Below, piece after piece: positions 25,909 to 34,895 of a stretch of 35,440 nucleotides of DNA; positions within the stretch are counted from its first letter, which is position 1; the number at the start of each line of letters is the position of its first letter. Both the position numbers and the translations under genes were made by a program. The notes beneath the pieces were generated by a model, which had not been told where the DNA came from, made no database searches, and saw only the letters and a list, made by a program, of their open reading frames with translations. This stretch comes from a candidate division TA06 bacterium (lineage in GTDB: Bacteria; Hydrothermota; 32-111; QNBC01), in contig QNBC01000003.1 in assembly GCA_003641665.1 (NCBI GenBank), forward strand, positions 1-35,440, in the 5' to 3' direction.

Positions 25909-26800
25909 TGTTTATGCAGGTATAGACATAGGCGGGACATTCACAAAACTCGGTGTCGTTTCTCATGATAAGATCGTAGCAAGAAAACTAATCAAGAGCC
26001 CGACGAATATAAACGAATTCTTCCAATTGTTCGAGGAGTTAAAAGCCAATTATGAATTTACAGCTTTGGGGGTTGGTATACCTGGTATAATCGACCATAA
26101 AAATATGATAATGAAATACGCTTCGCCTTCCCTTGGCTTTTTAAATGAAAAATCTATAAAAGAGAAGATTGAAAGGATAATAAGCACTAATGTGTACATA
26201 ACAAACGATGCAAATGTTGTTACAATCGGTGAAATGATATATGGAGCGGGCAAAGGGATAAGTTCGGCGCTATGCCTGACACTTGGAACGGGAATCGGTG
26301 GAGGTCTGTATTATAAAAACAGGTTGCTGATAGGTGACAACGGATTTGCAGCAGAATTCGGCCATATTAATGTGATTGAGAACGGAACTCTTTGCTCATG
26401 CGGGAAAAGAAGAGGGTGTGTTGAAAACTATTTTTCTATTTCCGGAATTATAAATCTTGTTAGAGAAGTAAAAGGTAAAGAGCATCCTATGGAGGAGATA
26501 TTGAAAATGGCTCAAAACGGGGATAAAGATATTTTAAAAGCTCTCTCGAATGTATCATTTCTACTTGGAAAAGCAATAGGCGCCATATTACTCGTAATCG
26601 ATATAAATACAATCATCCTCGCCGGAGGACTGTCACGATTTTTCCCCTATATCAAAAATGCTGTTATGAGAGGTATAAAAGAATATTGCTACTCCTCAGA
26701 TTATGCAAACATTACAATAAAAAAATCCGAATTACTGGAAAATGCCGGAATCCTCGGCGCCGCTTACCTCGCTAAATCCCGCGGAGAAATTCTATATTAG
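25898..26800 (+). CDS. ROK-family sugar kinase (glucokinase type)
   Basis: Phosphorylates a hexose with ATP. 300 residues: phosphate-1 motif AGIDIGGTFTK (7-17), the catalytic Asp104 in TNDAN, LTLGTGIGGG (128-136), EFGH (153-156) and the ROK zinc motif CSCGKRRGCVE (Cys166, Cys168, Cys173). There is no DNA-binding N-terminal extension, so it is an enzyme and not a ROK repressor. Glucose is the commonest substrate, but N-acetyl sugars are possible. The gap 26801-26897 to the convergent comEC has no clear terminator. Confidence 0.92.
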   Translation: MPNNVYAGIDIGGTFTKLGVVSHDKIVARKLIKSPTNINEFFQLFEELKANYEFTALGVGIPGIIDHKNMIMKYASPSLGFLNEKSIKEKIERIISTNVYITNDANVVTIGEMIYGAGKGISSALCLTLGTGIGGGLYYKNRLLIGDNGFAAEFGHINVIENGTLCSCGKRRGCVENYFSISGIINLVREVKGKEHPMEEILKMAQNGDKDILKALSNVSFLLGKAIGAILLVIDINTIILAGGLSRFFPYIKNAVMRGIKEYCYSSDYANITIKKSELLENAGILGAAYLAKSRGEILY

Positions 26801-26897
26801 TAATATTCGAATTGTCAAACTGCCGTAACAATCCCATACAATTCACATGCTACTTTTACTTTTTCTTCTCTTTAATGTGACAAAATATTAAATCTCC

Positions 26898-28349
26898 TCA
26901 AATGCCGGACAAAACATCCTCTTTCTTACTCCTTTGTCTGTATATCATAAACAAAACTATTAAAATCGGAATAACTAATAAAGTTAAACTCATTTTTCTA
27001 TCCAAAGCGATACTGATATGAAACCTATTGAAATATGAAAGTAGGTAAAAATAGATCTTCTCGGTAAAATATATCACCGCTATTATATATTTTGATAAAA
27101 TAGGGAAAAATATGTGGAATATAATTGCCAAAATACCAAGAGTTATTATGAATGATGTTAAAGGTATGAAAATTATATTGGTAATTGGGGTTATTATTGA
27201 AACTTCGTGAAAAAAATAGGTCAAAATAGGTAGTGTAAAAAGGGAGATTAAAACGCTAATCACAAATGGATACAGTACATTTTTTTGAATACTGTTTTTT
27301 AAAGGAACATTAATCAAATCATTGGAAATTAAAATCGCAAGAGTAGCCGAAAAACTAAGTAAAAATCCCGGTGTATAAATTTGGCGTGGGGATAGAAGCA
27401 AAATAATAAATCCCACGGCAAACAATAAATTATAGGAGGATATATAACGTTTTACAAGATAGGAAATCATAATCATACTTAACATCACAGATGCTCTGAA
27501 TGCTGAAACTCTGAAATTTACGAATATAAGATAAAAGCCAATTGCCATTAGAACAAACAGTGTCGCAAATTTCATATTTAAGCGAAACAATCTCGCTAAA
27601 AGAAACATTATTCCCATTATAACTGCCATGTGCAAGCCGCTCAATGCGAGTAAATGGTTAATACCGCTACTTTTAAACATATCTCGTATGCTTTTTGATA
27701 ATCTTTCCCTTTCCCCAAAAAGGAATGACATTAAGAGGCTATTGTATTCATCCGGTAATGATTCAAAAACATCTTTTCTAAAAATATCAGTAAACATCAA
27801 TAATCCATTTAACGGTTGAGAATTTCCGCATTTTAATATCTTAACATAACTGTCTCTTTTTATTGTAATTTTACCGTATATCCCGTTATTTTCATAGTAT
27901 TGCTCGATTTGATCATTGAATTTGGATATAAATCCCTTAAAGGAAATTTCATCCCCGGGAAACAGTTTATAGTAACGATTGTAATTTATTAACCGTATCT
28001 TTTTCCCTCTTAAATAATCCGGATAAAACACACTTATGTATGCTTTGTTCTTATCAATGTTAAATGTACCATCACGCAAAACTTTCCCTTGAATATATAC
28101 ATCCTCTTGCTCAATACCCGAGACTTTAGCCTTTTTTGGTAAAATAACACCAAGTGCAAAAATTATGATTATAATAACAAATTGAGAAAAACGGTGATAT
28201 GTGAATTTAAAAAGAATAAACCACAGAGCGAATAGCGATATTAAAATAATCCAACCAAAATCCAATTTGTCGGATAAAATAATACCTAAAACAAAAATGA
28301 AAAATACTTTTACACTTAAAATTGTTCTGCTATTTAAGCGATTCCTCAA
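26898..28349 (-). CDS. comEC: ComEC/Rec2-type DNA channel lacking the beta-lactamase domain
   Basis: In competent bacteria ComEC passes single-stranded DNA across the inner membrane. 483 residues: two or three N-terminal helices (8-70), an OB-like DUF4131 domain (about 82-172: VYIQGKVLRDG, FPGDEISFKGFI), then the competence membrane domain with the signature NHLLALSGLHMAVIMG (231-246) and about eight further helices. Typical ComEC is about 750 residues and ends in a metallo-beta-lactamase-like nuclease domain; this protein stops before it. It is last in the operon and overlaps the Roadblock gene by 20 bases. Confidence 0.88.
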   Translation of the reverse strand: MRNRLNSRTILSVKVFFIFVLGIILSDKLDFGWIILISLFALWFILFKFTYHRFSQFVIIIIIFALGVILPKKAKVSGIEQEDVYIQGKVLRDGTFNIDKNKAYISVFYPDYLRGKKIRLINYNRYYKLFPGDEISFKGFISKFNDQIEQYYENNGIYGKITIKRDSYVKILKCGNSQPLNGLLMFTDIFRKDVFESLPDEYNSLLMSFLFGERERLSKSIRDMFKSSGINHLLALSGLHMAVIMGIMFLLARLFRLNMKFATLFVLMAIGFYLIFVNFRVSAFRASVMLSMIMISYLVKRYISSYNLLFAVGFIILLLSPRQIYTPGFLLSFSATLAILISNDLINVPLKNSIQKNVLYPFVISVLISLFTLPILTYFFHEVSIITPITNIIFIPLTSFIITLGILAIIFHIFFPILSKYIIAVIYFTEKIYFYLLSYFNRFHISIALDRKMSLTLLVIPILIVLFMIYRQRSKKEDVLSGI

Positions 28350-28695
28350 TTTCCACTACGGTTTTGTGCAATTCGTAACGAGCCAGCCCCAGATTCTGGT
28401 TCTCTCCCTCTACAATAAGGTAAACAAAATAGAGCTCGTTTATGGGAATAATAATGTATGTGCTATAACCCGTTGTAAAAAACATCTCCATTAAGTTGCC
28501 CTTATCTCTGCTTTTAGCGACTTTATCACTATTTAAAATTATAGATGTAACATCCGCATCCATTTTCTCTATATCTATACTATCGTCTTTTTTTACATGT
28601 GCAAGTCCCATTCCGTCGGTCCCTACTATGCTTACCAGTACGGAGCCCGAAATTTTATCTAAAAGCTTATTTAATTTCTCTTCATAATTAATCAT
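28330..28695 (-). CDS. Roadblock/LC7 domain protein (MglB-like)
   Basis: 121 residues forming one Roadblock fold: an N-terminal helix (YEEKLNKLLDKI), a strand pair (SVLVSIVGTDGMGLAHV), a central helix (DADVTSIILNSDKVA), strands YSTYIIIPINELYFVYLIV and a C-terminal helix. Such proteins bind small Ras-like GTPases (MglB with MglA in polarity and motility) or act as scaffolds. No MglA-type GTPase is adjacent; the only P-loop protein in the operon is the YchF-like one. The ATG overlaps the DnaJ-TPR stop (TAATG). Confidence 0.75.
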   Translation of the reverse strand: MINYEEKLNKLLDKISGSVLVSIVGTDGMGLAHVKKDDSIDIEKMDADVTSIILNSDKVAKSRDKGNLMEMFFTTGYSTYIIIPINELYFVYLIVEGENQNLGLARYELHKTVVEIEESLK

Positions 28696-29354
28696 TACTT
28701 CTTACCTCCTTTAAATATCTTGCTAAATATCCCTCCCCTTGAAGCTTCATCTATTTTTTTCTTTTCCATAAGCGCTCTTTTATTGTGCGGATTCCACTGT
28801 AATGCTTGTTTTATATTGCTCTTATATTTTTCTTCATTTCCCATGGATTTATAGATTATTGCTATGTTCACGTACAGGTCCGCATTATCTATCTTTTGTT
28901 CAAGGGCTTTTGTTGCATATTTTAATGCTTCGTTTACATTGCCCCCGGATGACATAATCGCAAGAGCTAAAAAACTGTTCGACTCAGGGTGATTCGGTTT
29001 CATCTTTATACATGCCTTGAAATATTCAACTGCTTTCTTGAATTCTTTTTTCCCTATTGAGTTTATACCTTCCTTGAAAATTTTTGTGAAATGTTGCTCG
29101 ACATAAACATCCCCTTCATCTTTAATCCCCATTCGCAGTTTTTTGTCGTATTCGTTCCTTCTTGCTGGATCAATCAATACACGGTATGCTTCCGTTATTA
29201 ATGCAAAATTATCATTAGTTGATACCCATCCTTCTTTTGTTATCGAATTTGCCTTATCCGGATGAAACAACTTAGCAAGCTCTAAATAGGCATTTCTAAT
29301 TTCTTTGGTTGTTGCATTCTTAGGGATTTTTAAAATTGCATAATAATCTTTCAT
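28695..29354 (-). CDS. DnaJ-domain protein with TPR repeats
   Basis: 219 residues. Residues 2-68 are a J domain: DYYAILKIPKNATTKEIRNA, then LFHPDKA with the HPD intact (31-33) and AYRVLIDPARRNEYD. It should therefore stimulate DnaK. Residues about 90-195 contain TPR pairs (AVEYFKACIKMKPNHPESN, ALKYATKALEQK). It lacks the Gly/Phe and zinc regions of DnaJ itself, so it is a specialised co-chaperone; the client is unknown. Confidence 0.9.
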   Translation of the reverse strand: MKDYYAILKIPKNATTKEIRNAYLELAKLFHPDKANSITKEGWVSTNDNFALITEAYRVLIDPARRNEYDKKLRMGIKDEGDVYVEQHFTKIFKEGINSIGKKEFKKAVEYFKACIKMKPNHPESNSFLALAIMSSGGNVNEALKYATKALEQKIDNADLYVNIAIIYKSMGNEEKYKSNIKQALQWNPHNKRALMEKKKIDEASRGGIFSKIFKGGKK

Positions 29355-29375
29355 ACTAATAATATTATATAAAAT

Positions 29376-31793
29376 TTATTGATAATTTTCAAGCTTCTTA
29401 ACGGATAAAATTGTATATTCATCATCCCTAAGTTTTATTTTCTCTCCGGTTTTTTTACCTTCCAGGGCTTCTCCAATATCAGAATTATAGGAAATAATAT
29501 TCTTTTCAATGTTAGATTCCCACGGTCCCAACACTTTATATACAAATTCTTCACCCTTTTTGTCTTTTAATTTCACTTCGGTTCCGAATGTTACAAAATC
29601 GCCTTTAATGTCATCGAGTTCTTTGACTATAGCATTGTTAATTTCATCTTCCAAAACTTTTATTTTATGTGATAACATTCTTTGTTTTTCCTTTGCCGCT
29701 TTGTATTCGGCATTTTCACTTAAATCCCCCATTGCCACAGCTTCACTGATACGCTTACTATTCTCCGGAATTTCAACACCAAGAATATGCTTACGCAATT
29801 TAACTTTTTCATTATAAGTACTTTTCAATGTAAAAAACGTATCTAATGCTCCTTCTTCCCTTTTCTTTTTATCAATTTTTTTCTCTATCTCTATTTCTTT
29901 TTCCTTTTCAATATCAGGGAATTCTTCGTTTACCATACCTTTCAATGTAACCTGCATTTCAACGGGCAAATTTTCAATTCTATCTATCTGTCTAATAAGC
30001 ATCCTGGCTCTATTTTCATTACCAATACTACTTACGGCTTTCTTAAAGAAAGCAAAATTATTACTTCTTATTAAATCTCTCGTTTTCTGCATCAACTGCT
30101 GATATAATTGTCTTGCCTCTTTATCTTGTTCGTTATTCGCTTCTATGGAAATATATTCATACAGTTCAAACAATTTTTCAAATAGCCTTTCAATACCAAT
30201 CTCTTCATCTCCTCCCCAGGCACCTTTCAACTTATTCTTTACTACAATCAGAAATAAATCGGGATGAAGATAAATATCGTCCAATGTGTCTTTGATTATC
30301 TTTTCTGCCAAATCCTTTTTATCATTTTTGTATAGATATTCTATGTATTGTTCTTGAACAAAAGGTGAAAACTGAGAAACGGATGTTTCCATATAATCGT
30401 CAAATCCTTCCCAAATATTCTCTGCAATTTTAAACGTCTCATAAATATATTTTGCACGTACGATATCATTCATATAGCCGTTAAGACGTTCCTTCGCAGC
30501 TACCTGCTCTCTTAAGAAATTCTCCAGGTCATATTTGTCCGGGAAAATCTTTTTGAGAAAAAAGAACGCTCGCAGATTGGGTATTGTTTTAAAAGAACTC
30601 TCTATCTGTTTCTTTTCTTCCTCATCAAGATCATTCTGTATCTTTTCAAGTTCAAATAGCCTTCTCTTTAAATCAGTTATTTTCAATATTTCATCAACGA
30701 TAGATTTACCCCCCCCTTTATTTATCGCATAATTATAACTCAAATCTTTCGTTATAATCGGGGATTTTTCACATGCTCTTTTAATTCTTTTCCACTCGTT
30801 TAACCAATCTTTTTCATCGATAAAGTAAGGGACAAAAAACGATTTTAATTCCTTTTGAGAGAGCTTTTTGTTCGCCTTTTTCAATATAACATATACTGCT
30901 TTATCAGGAGATTCTTTTATTAAATTCTTAAAATCATCTATTCTGTCGAAACGGTAAACATTATAATCGTTTTTATCAAGATGAACAACTATATTATTAA
31001 GCTTCTGTCTTTTAAATTTCTTTACCGTATTATTCTTAAATCTTATTTTTACATCATCAAAAATATAATCGACCTTTTCGATTTTACCGGTTCCAAAATT
31101 TTGATGATAAACATATTCATCTTCGTCAAATAAAATGAGATCTTCAAATACCTTAACGGCTTTCTTCAAACTATCGCATATCATCAATTTTGATATTTTA
31201 AGTAGTTTATCAAGATTTTTATGTTCTTTATATATGTTTTTATAATAATCAATAAACAACATTTTAATATTTTTATCGTTGGGATCCGTATCGAGTAGCA
31301 ACTTGAGAAATTTATAGTAGATCTCATCTTTCATATCAATATCGTTAATTACAAGATTAATAATGCTGCTCGCGAGTTCTTTATTCCCTTTCTTTGATAT
31401 GATCACTGCAATTTCGTATATCTCATCATTGGACAATTTTTTATTTTCGAGAGCTTCAAGAATATTTTCTTCGAGTTTTCCATAACTCTTTTCATGTGCC
31501 AAAGATTTCAAATATTTAAAATAATATTTCTTATATTTAATTTCATCTTTCCCCTCGTAATAATCCATTAATTTTTTCACTAATGGTGATTGTTTTTCAG
31601 ATTTATTTATAAGATAATTCAGATAAGTAAAATAATCTTCATCAAATTTCCTGGTATTCTCACAGGCATCAATGTAAGCTCTTATAATTGCAGTGGATTT
31701 CTTCCCCTTATCACTTAACTCTTTAAACAGATCGATCAGCTCATCCCATTTCTTTTCTCTCTTTAATTCTTGAATCTCTTCCGATTTACTCAT
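29376..31793 (-). CDS. Very long GreA-type transcript cleavage factor
   Basis: 805 residues, compared with about 158 for ordinary GreA. Residues 1 to about 640 are helical TPR/HEAT-like repeats with a small SH3-like stretch near 234 (YHQNFGTGKIEKVDY). The last 140 residues or so are a complete GreA: MGDLSENAEYKAAKEKQ, the coiled-coil tip with the acidic residues needed for cleavage, then the FKBP-like domain (GEALEGKKTGEKIKL). GreA rescues backtracked RNA polymerase. GreA proteins of about 900 residues with such extensions are known from Borrelia and other spirochaetes, so the fusion is real. It overlaps the YchF-like gene as ATGA. Confidence 0.88.
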   Translation of the reverse strand: MSKSEEIQELKREKKWDELIDLFKELSDKGKKSTAIIRAYIDACENTRKFDEDYFTYLNYLINKSEKQSPLVKKLMDYYEGKDEIKYKKYYFKYLKSLAHEKSYGKLEENILEALENKKLSNDEIYEIAVIISKKGNKELASSIINLVINDIDMKDEIYYKFLKLLLDTDPNDKNIKMLFIDYYKNIYKEHKNLDKLLKISKLMICDSLKKAVKVFEDLILFDEDEYVYHQNFGTGKIEKVDYIFDDVKIRFKNNTVKKFKRQKLNNIVVHLDKNDYNVYRFDRIDDFKNLIKESPDKAVYVILKKANKKLSQKELKSFFVPYFIDEKDWLNEWKRIKRACEKSPIITKDLSYNYAINKGGGKSIVDEILKITDLKRRLFELEKIQNDLDEEEKKQIESSFKTIPNLRAFFFLKKIFPDKYDLENFLREQVAAKERLNGYMNDIVRAKYIYETFKIAENIWEGFDDYMETSVSQFSPFVQEQYIEYLYKNDKKDLAEKIIKDTLDDIYLHPDLFLIVVKNKLKGAWGGDEEIGIERLFEKLFELYEYISIEANNEQDKEARQLYQQLMQKTRDLIRSNNFAFFKKAVSSIGNENRARMLIRQIDRIENLPVEMQVTLKGMVNEEFPDIEKEKEIEIEKKIDKKKREEGALDTFFTLKSTYNEKVKLRKHILGVEIPENSKRISEAVAMGDLSENAEYKAAKEKQRMLSHKIKVLEDEINNAIVKELDDIKGDFVTFGTEVKLKDKKGEEFVYKVLGPWESNIEKNIISYNSDIGEALEGKKTGEKIKLRDDEYTILSVKKLENYQ

Positions 31794-32866
31794 ACATTAA
31801 ACCTAAATTCAATTATATCGCCATCTTCTACGATATAATCCTTTCCTTCTAATTTTAATAGACCTTTTTCCTTCAAAACGCCAAAATCGGGATTATTTTT
31901 AAAATCGTTAAAATGTACGACTTGTGCTTTAATAAACCCTTTTTCGATATCCGAATGAATCTTCCCGGCAGCTTTCTGTGCTGTAGTACCTTTTTTTATA
32001 GGCCAGGCTTTTACTTCATCCTTCCCAACGGTAAAAAACGATATTAAACCAAGACGATTAAAAGTTGCTTTCTTAACTATTTCTATTGCAGATTCTGAAA
32101 CACCGAGTTCTTCCATGTATTCGGCTCTCTCTGCTTCATCCAATTGATTAATTTCCATTTCCAGTTCCCCACACATATCAACAACTCCGAAATTCAGTTT
32201 TTCCCCCAAATCTTCTACCTGTTTTTTTGTCCCTTCATCAATCGTTTCCTCCCCTCTGTTAATGACTATAAGAAGTGGTTTCAAAGACAAAAGATTGTAA
32301 CCTTTCAAGAGGTGTAAATCTTGCTCGGATAGCGATAGTGTCCTTAAAGGAATTTCATTTTCGAGAGATTGCTTTAATCTTTCGAGAAGAGGAAACTCCC
32401 TTTTTTCATCCCCTACAAGGTTCCCTTTCTTCTTTTCCAGTCGTTGTAATCTCTTTTCAATAATCGAGTAATCACTAAACATAATCTCTGAATCAAGAGT
32501 CAATATATCTCTTAAAGGATCCGGTTCAGGAAATCTGTAAATGACATCCTCTCGATTGAAATACCTCACAATCTCAAGAATTACATCAATATTCTTTGCA
32601 AACTCAACAACTTTCGTACCCCAATTTTCTCTTTCCTCTTCCGATATAGCCGGCATATCGGTAATATTCATCGTTGCATATTTTAATTTTTCCGGCTGAA
32701 ATATGGAATTCAAATAATCAATTCTCTGATCTTTTAGTTTTACAACGGCGGTATTGGGTTTGGAATCTTTTAGGGAGTAAGAAGTTACTTCTACGGACAA
32801 TCCTGTAAGTGCATTAAATATAGTGGTTTTACCTGTATTTTCAAGCCCTATTATTCCGATATCCAT
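31790..32866 (-). CDS. Divergent YchF-like P-loop protein with TGS domain
   Basis: 358 residues, similar to YchF ATPases from end to end. The P-loop is GLENTGKTT (7-15), the NxxE ATP-specificity motif is NRGE (203-206), and the C-terminal TGS part has TVGKDEVKAWPIKKG, AAGKIHSDIEKGFI and EDGDIIEFRF. What differs is the G3 region: normal YchF has DIAGLVKGASKGEGLG, here it reads TDMPAISEEERENWG (69-83), lacking the DxxG glycine and the glycine-rich loop. It may bind ATP without normal hydrolysis, or be a paralogue with a new role. The usual YchF gene is not in the window. Confidence 0.82.
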   Translation of the reverse strand: MDIGIIGLENTGKTTIFNALTGLSVEVTSYSLKDSKPNTAVVKLKDQRIDYLNSIFQPEKLKYATMNITDMPAISEEERENWGTKVVEFAKNIDVILEIVRYFNREDVIYRFPEPDPLRDILTLDSEIMFSDYSIIEKRLQRLEKKKGNLVGDEKREFPLLERLKQSLENEIPLRTLSLSEQDLHLLKGYNLLSLKPLLIVINRGEETIDEGTKKQVEDLGEKLNFGVVDMCGELEMEINQLDEAERAEYMEELGVSESAIEIVKKATFNRLGLISFFTVGKDEVKAWPIKKGTTAQKAAGKIHSDIEKGFIKAQVVHFNDFKNNPDFGVLKEKGLLKLEGKDYIVEDGDIIEFRFNV

Positions 32867-33771
32867 TTTCCATTAATCTTTCTAAATCTATATGCATTTA
32901 ACATGCTATCGGAGATAGGAAATTCGTAATCAAAGAGAGTTTTGGCTTCTCCACTATATCCCACTATACTTTTCTTCTCTTTATCGTAATAAATATGAAA
33001 CAGTGCAATGCTTCCCATTTTACCATATGTTCTAAAAATCACCGTATGTGTGTTTTTGTCCTCAATGGGTTTATTGATTCCTCTTCCGTTAAATCCACCG
33101 AGAATAAAATCTATTCCGTTGACATTCTCAGCAATGTACTTATCCCTCTGATCCCCTATATCCGTAACAGCAATTATTATATCAACATTATGAGCTTTCA
33201 ATATTGAAACCATTCTTCTTGCAGATTCCAATTCATTTTCAATGTCGATTTTATCCCAGTATTTACTCTGATTGAATAACTTCAAATACTGCGAAACCAG
33301 GCCAAAAATACCAATTTTAATTCCTTTTCTTTCAATTATCTCATACTGTTTTATTGGAAAATCGGCAAATATGGCATTTGACGAAACATAAGGAAATTCA
33401 CCTACTATTGATTTTAAATCTGTCCCCATAGAGATATCATAGACACCGAAATTGATAAAATCGTAATTTACATCTTTCAAAAATTTTCTAATTTTCTCTG
33501 TCTTTTCCACCGGATAGAAGGGGTTGTCCGTAAATATATTCCCGTTTGAGATAAGAATCAAACTACTGTCTTTCTCTCGCTCCTCATTAACAAACGGAAT
33601 AAACGATGCCGCATTTCCTATGGTAGGAGGAAAGGAAGGATTCATGTAAGTAGCATATTCCGGCTTCAAGTGTCCTTGAATGTCTCCGGTAAATACGATA
33701 CTTATATCGGAAATACTGTCGGCAAAGACGAACAGAGGTAAAAATAAAAATAAAACTAATATTCTCTTCAT
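32851..33771 (-). CDS. Secreted 5'-nucleotidase-like protein with altered metal site
   Basis: 306 residues with a signal peptide (1-17, KRILVLFLFLPLFVFA). The fold order follows the UshA/5'-nucleotidase phosphoesterase domain, but the ligands are largely changed: FTGDIQGHL (28-35) keeps the first Asp but has Gln where the His is expected. The usual GD reads SNGN, the GNHE position reads FGVYD (108-112), and GGHTH reads GGFNG. There is no C-terminal nucleotidase domain. It is probably a periplasmic binding or scaffold protein and not an enzyme. It overlaps the YchF-like gene by 16 bases, and the PLD gene upstream by four (ATGA). Confidence 0.7.
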   Translation of the reverse strand: MKRILVLFLFLPLFVFADSISDISIVFTGDIQGHLKPEYATYMNPSFPPTIGNAASFIPFVNEEREKDSSLILISNGNIFTDNPFYPVEKTEKIRKFLKDVNYDFINFGVYDISMGTDLKSIVGEFPYVSSNAIFADFPIKQYEIIERKGIKIGIFGLVSQYLKLFNQSKYWDKIDIENELESARRMVSILKAHNVDIIIAVTDIGDQRDKYIAENVNGIDFILGGFNGRGINKPIEDKNTHTVIFRTYGKMGSIALFHIYYDKEKKSIVGYSGEAKTLFDYEFPISDSMLNAYRFRKINGKWISE

Positions 33772-34325
33772 TTAATCCTCAATTCTTTTGTGGAACGTTT
33801 TAATATGGGAGTAAAGAATTTTTCTTCATAGTATCGAGCGGCTTCAGGTGACGTAATCGCAACACTTGACTCATCATTTTGGGACATTGCGTAGTAACTC
33901 CAGTTTGTGGACCCCAAAACGACAATGGTGGAATCCACGATAAACATCTTCGCATGTGTAGTTGTATCCAAATCATCATACAATGCTTCTACACCATGTG
34001 CAGTAAGATATTCAACGGCATCCATATTTTGTCTCGTACTATTTTTTGCAAAATTTGAAGCATCAACTATTACCCTAACCTTCACTCCTCTGTTATGTGA
34101 ATAAATTAAAGCATCAAGTATCTCGGTTATGGGATCTCCTTCCCTATTAAGGGAGGGATGAATTTCAAGCATTGCTACATCAATGGTTTTACCGGCATTT
34201 TTAATCAAGTTGATTGTATAAGGTAAATAATCTCTGTTATTTAAAACGGTAACGCTTTTGGCGGGAAAACCAAACAACTGAAAAGAAAATAAAATCAGCA
34301 AAGTAAAAAATATAAATCGTTTCAT
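33768..34325 (-). CDS. Secreted single-HKD phospholipase D-family protein (Nuc-type endonuclease)
   Basis: 185 residues: signal peptide 1-19 (IFFTLLILFSFQLFG), then one PLD domain. The catalytic motif is HAKMFIVD (His124, Lys126, Asp131), followed by GSTNWS. Proteins of this size with one HKD form dimers to build the active site and include the periplasmic nuclease Nuc; cleavage of DNA is likelier than of lipid. It is a paralogue of the next gene upstream and starts with an ATGA overlap on it. Confidence 0.87.
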   Translation of the reverse strand: MKRFIFFTLLILFSFQLFGFPAKSVTVLNNRDYLPYTINLIKNAGKTIDVAMLEIHPSLNREGDPITEILDALIYSHNRGVKVRVIVDASNFAKNSTRQNMDAVEYLTAHGVEALYDDLDTTTHAKMFIVDSTIVVLGSTNWSYYAMSQNDESSVAITSPEAARYYEEKFFTPILKRSTKELRIK

Positions 34326-34888
34326 AATAGTTCCGGTTCTTTAAGAGATCTCTTTCTAATCTCGGAGAAATATCGTTCAAAATCACTGTAAACCGATTTT
34401 GAAAAAACAGCCACAGAAGCTTCTCGGTTCAATTCAAGGGCATAGTAACTCCAGTTCATTGAACCAACAATGGAAATATAATTATCGATAAGTATTATTT
34501 TATTATGGGATGTAATCATTCCCGGATCGTATAGAATATTTATTTTGTTATTCGATTTTTCCTCTATCCACTTGGCAAATTCAATATTTTTTCTCGTGTT
34601 ACTCATATTCCATGAAGAAACATCTAAAATCATAGTTACTTTTACACCTCTATCCATCGCTTTTAAAAGAGCATCGTAAATCTTATCATTTATGGAATTA
34701 GAATATTTTTTATATATTCTTGCTGTAAAAATAAGAACATTAATACTATCCTTGGCTTCGTTAATTAAATTGATTAACTTGGGAGTGTACTCTCTATTGT
34801 TCATGGGTATTATACTGTCGCACGGTAATGCATTTATAGAGGTTAGAGACACAAACGTAATAACGAAGAACAGAATAACTTTTTTCAT
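34322..34888 (-). CDS. Secreted single-HKD phospholipase D-family protein, paralogue
   Basis: 188 residues from ATG 34886-34888. The frame is open to an ATG at 34933, but that lies inside the promoter, and only the internal ATG gives a signal peptide (KKVILFFVITFVSLTSINA) with AAGGG five bases before it. HKD motif HNKIILID (His128, Lys130, Asp135) and GSMNWS. It is first in the eight-gene operon. The minus-10 of repeat copy B ends seven bases before the ATG, so the transcript would be almost leaderless. Conserved residues in both paralogues (for example NWSYYA and RGVKV) show a tandem duplication. Confidence 0.87.
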   Translation of the reverse strand: MKKVILFFVITFVSLTSINALPCDSIIPMNNREYTPKLINLINEAKDSINVLIFTARIYKKYSNSINDKIYDALLKAMDRGVKVTMILDVSSWNMSNTRKNIEFAKWIEEKSNNKINILYDPGMITSHNKIILIDNYISIVGSMNWSYYALELNREASVAVFSKSVYSDFERYFSEIRKRSLKEPELL

Positions 34889-34895
34889 ATCTTCC

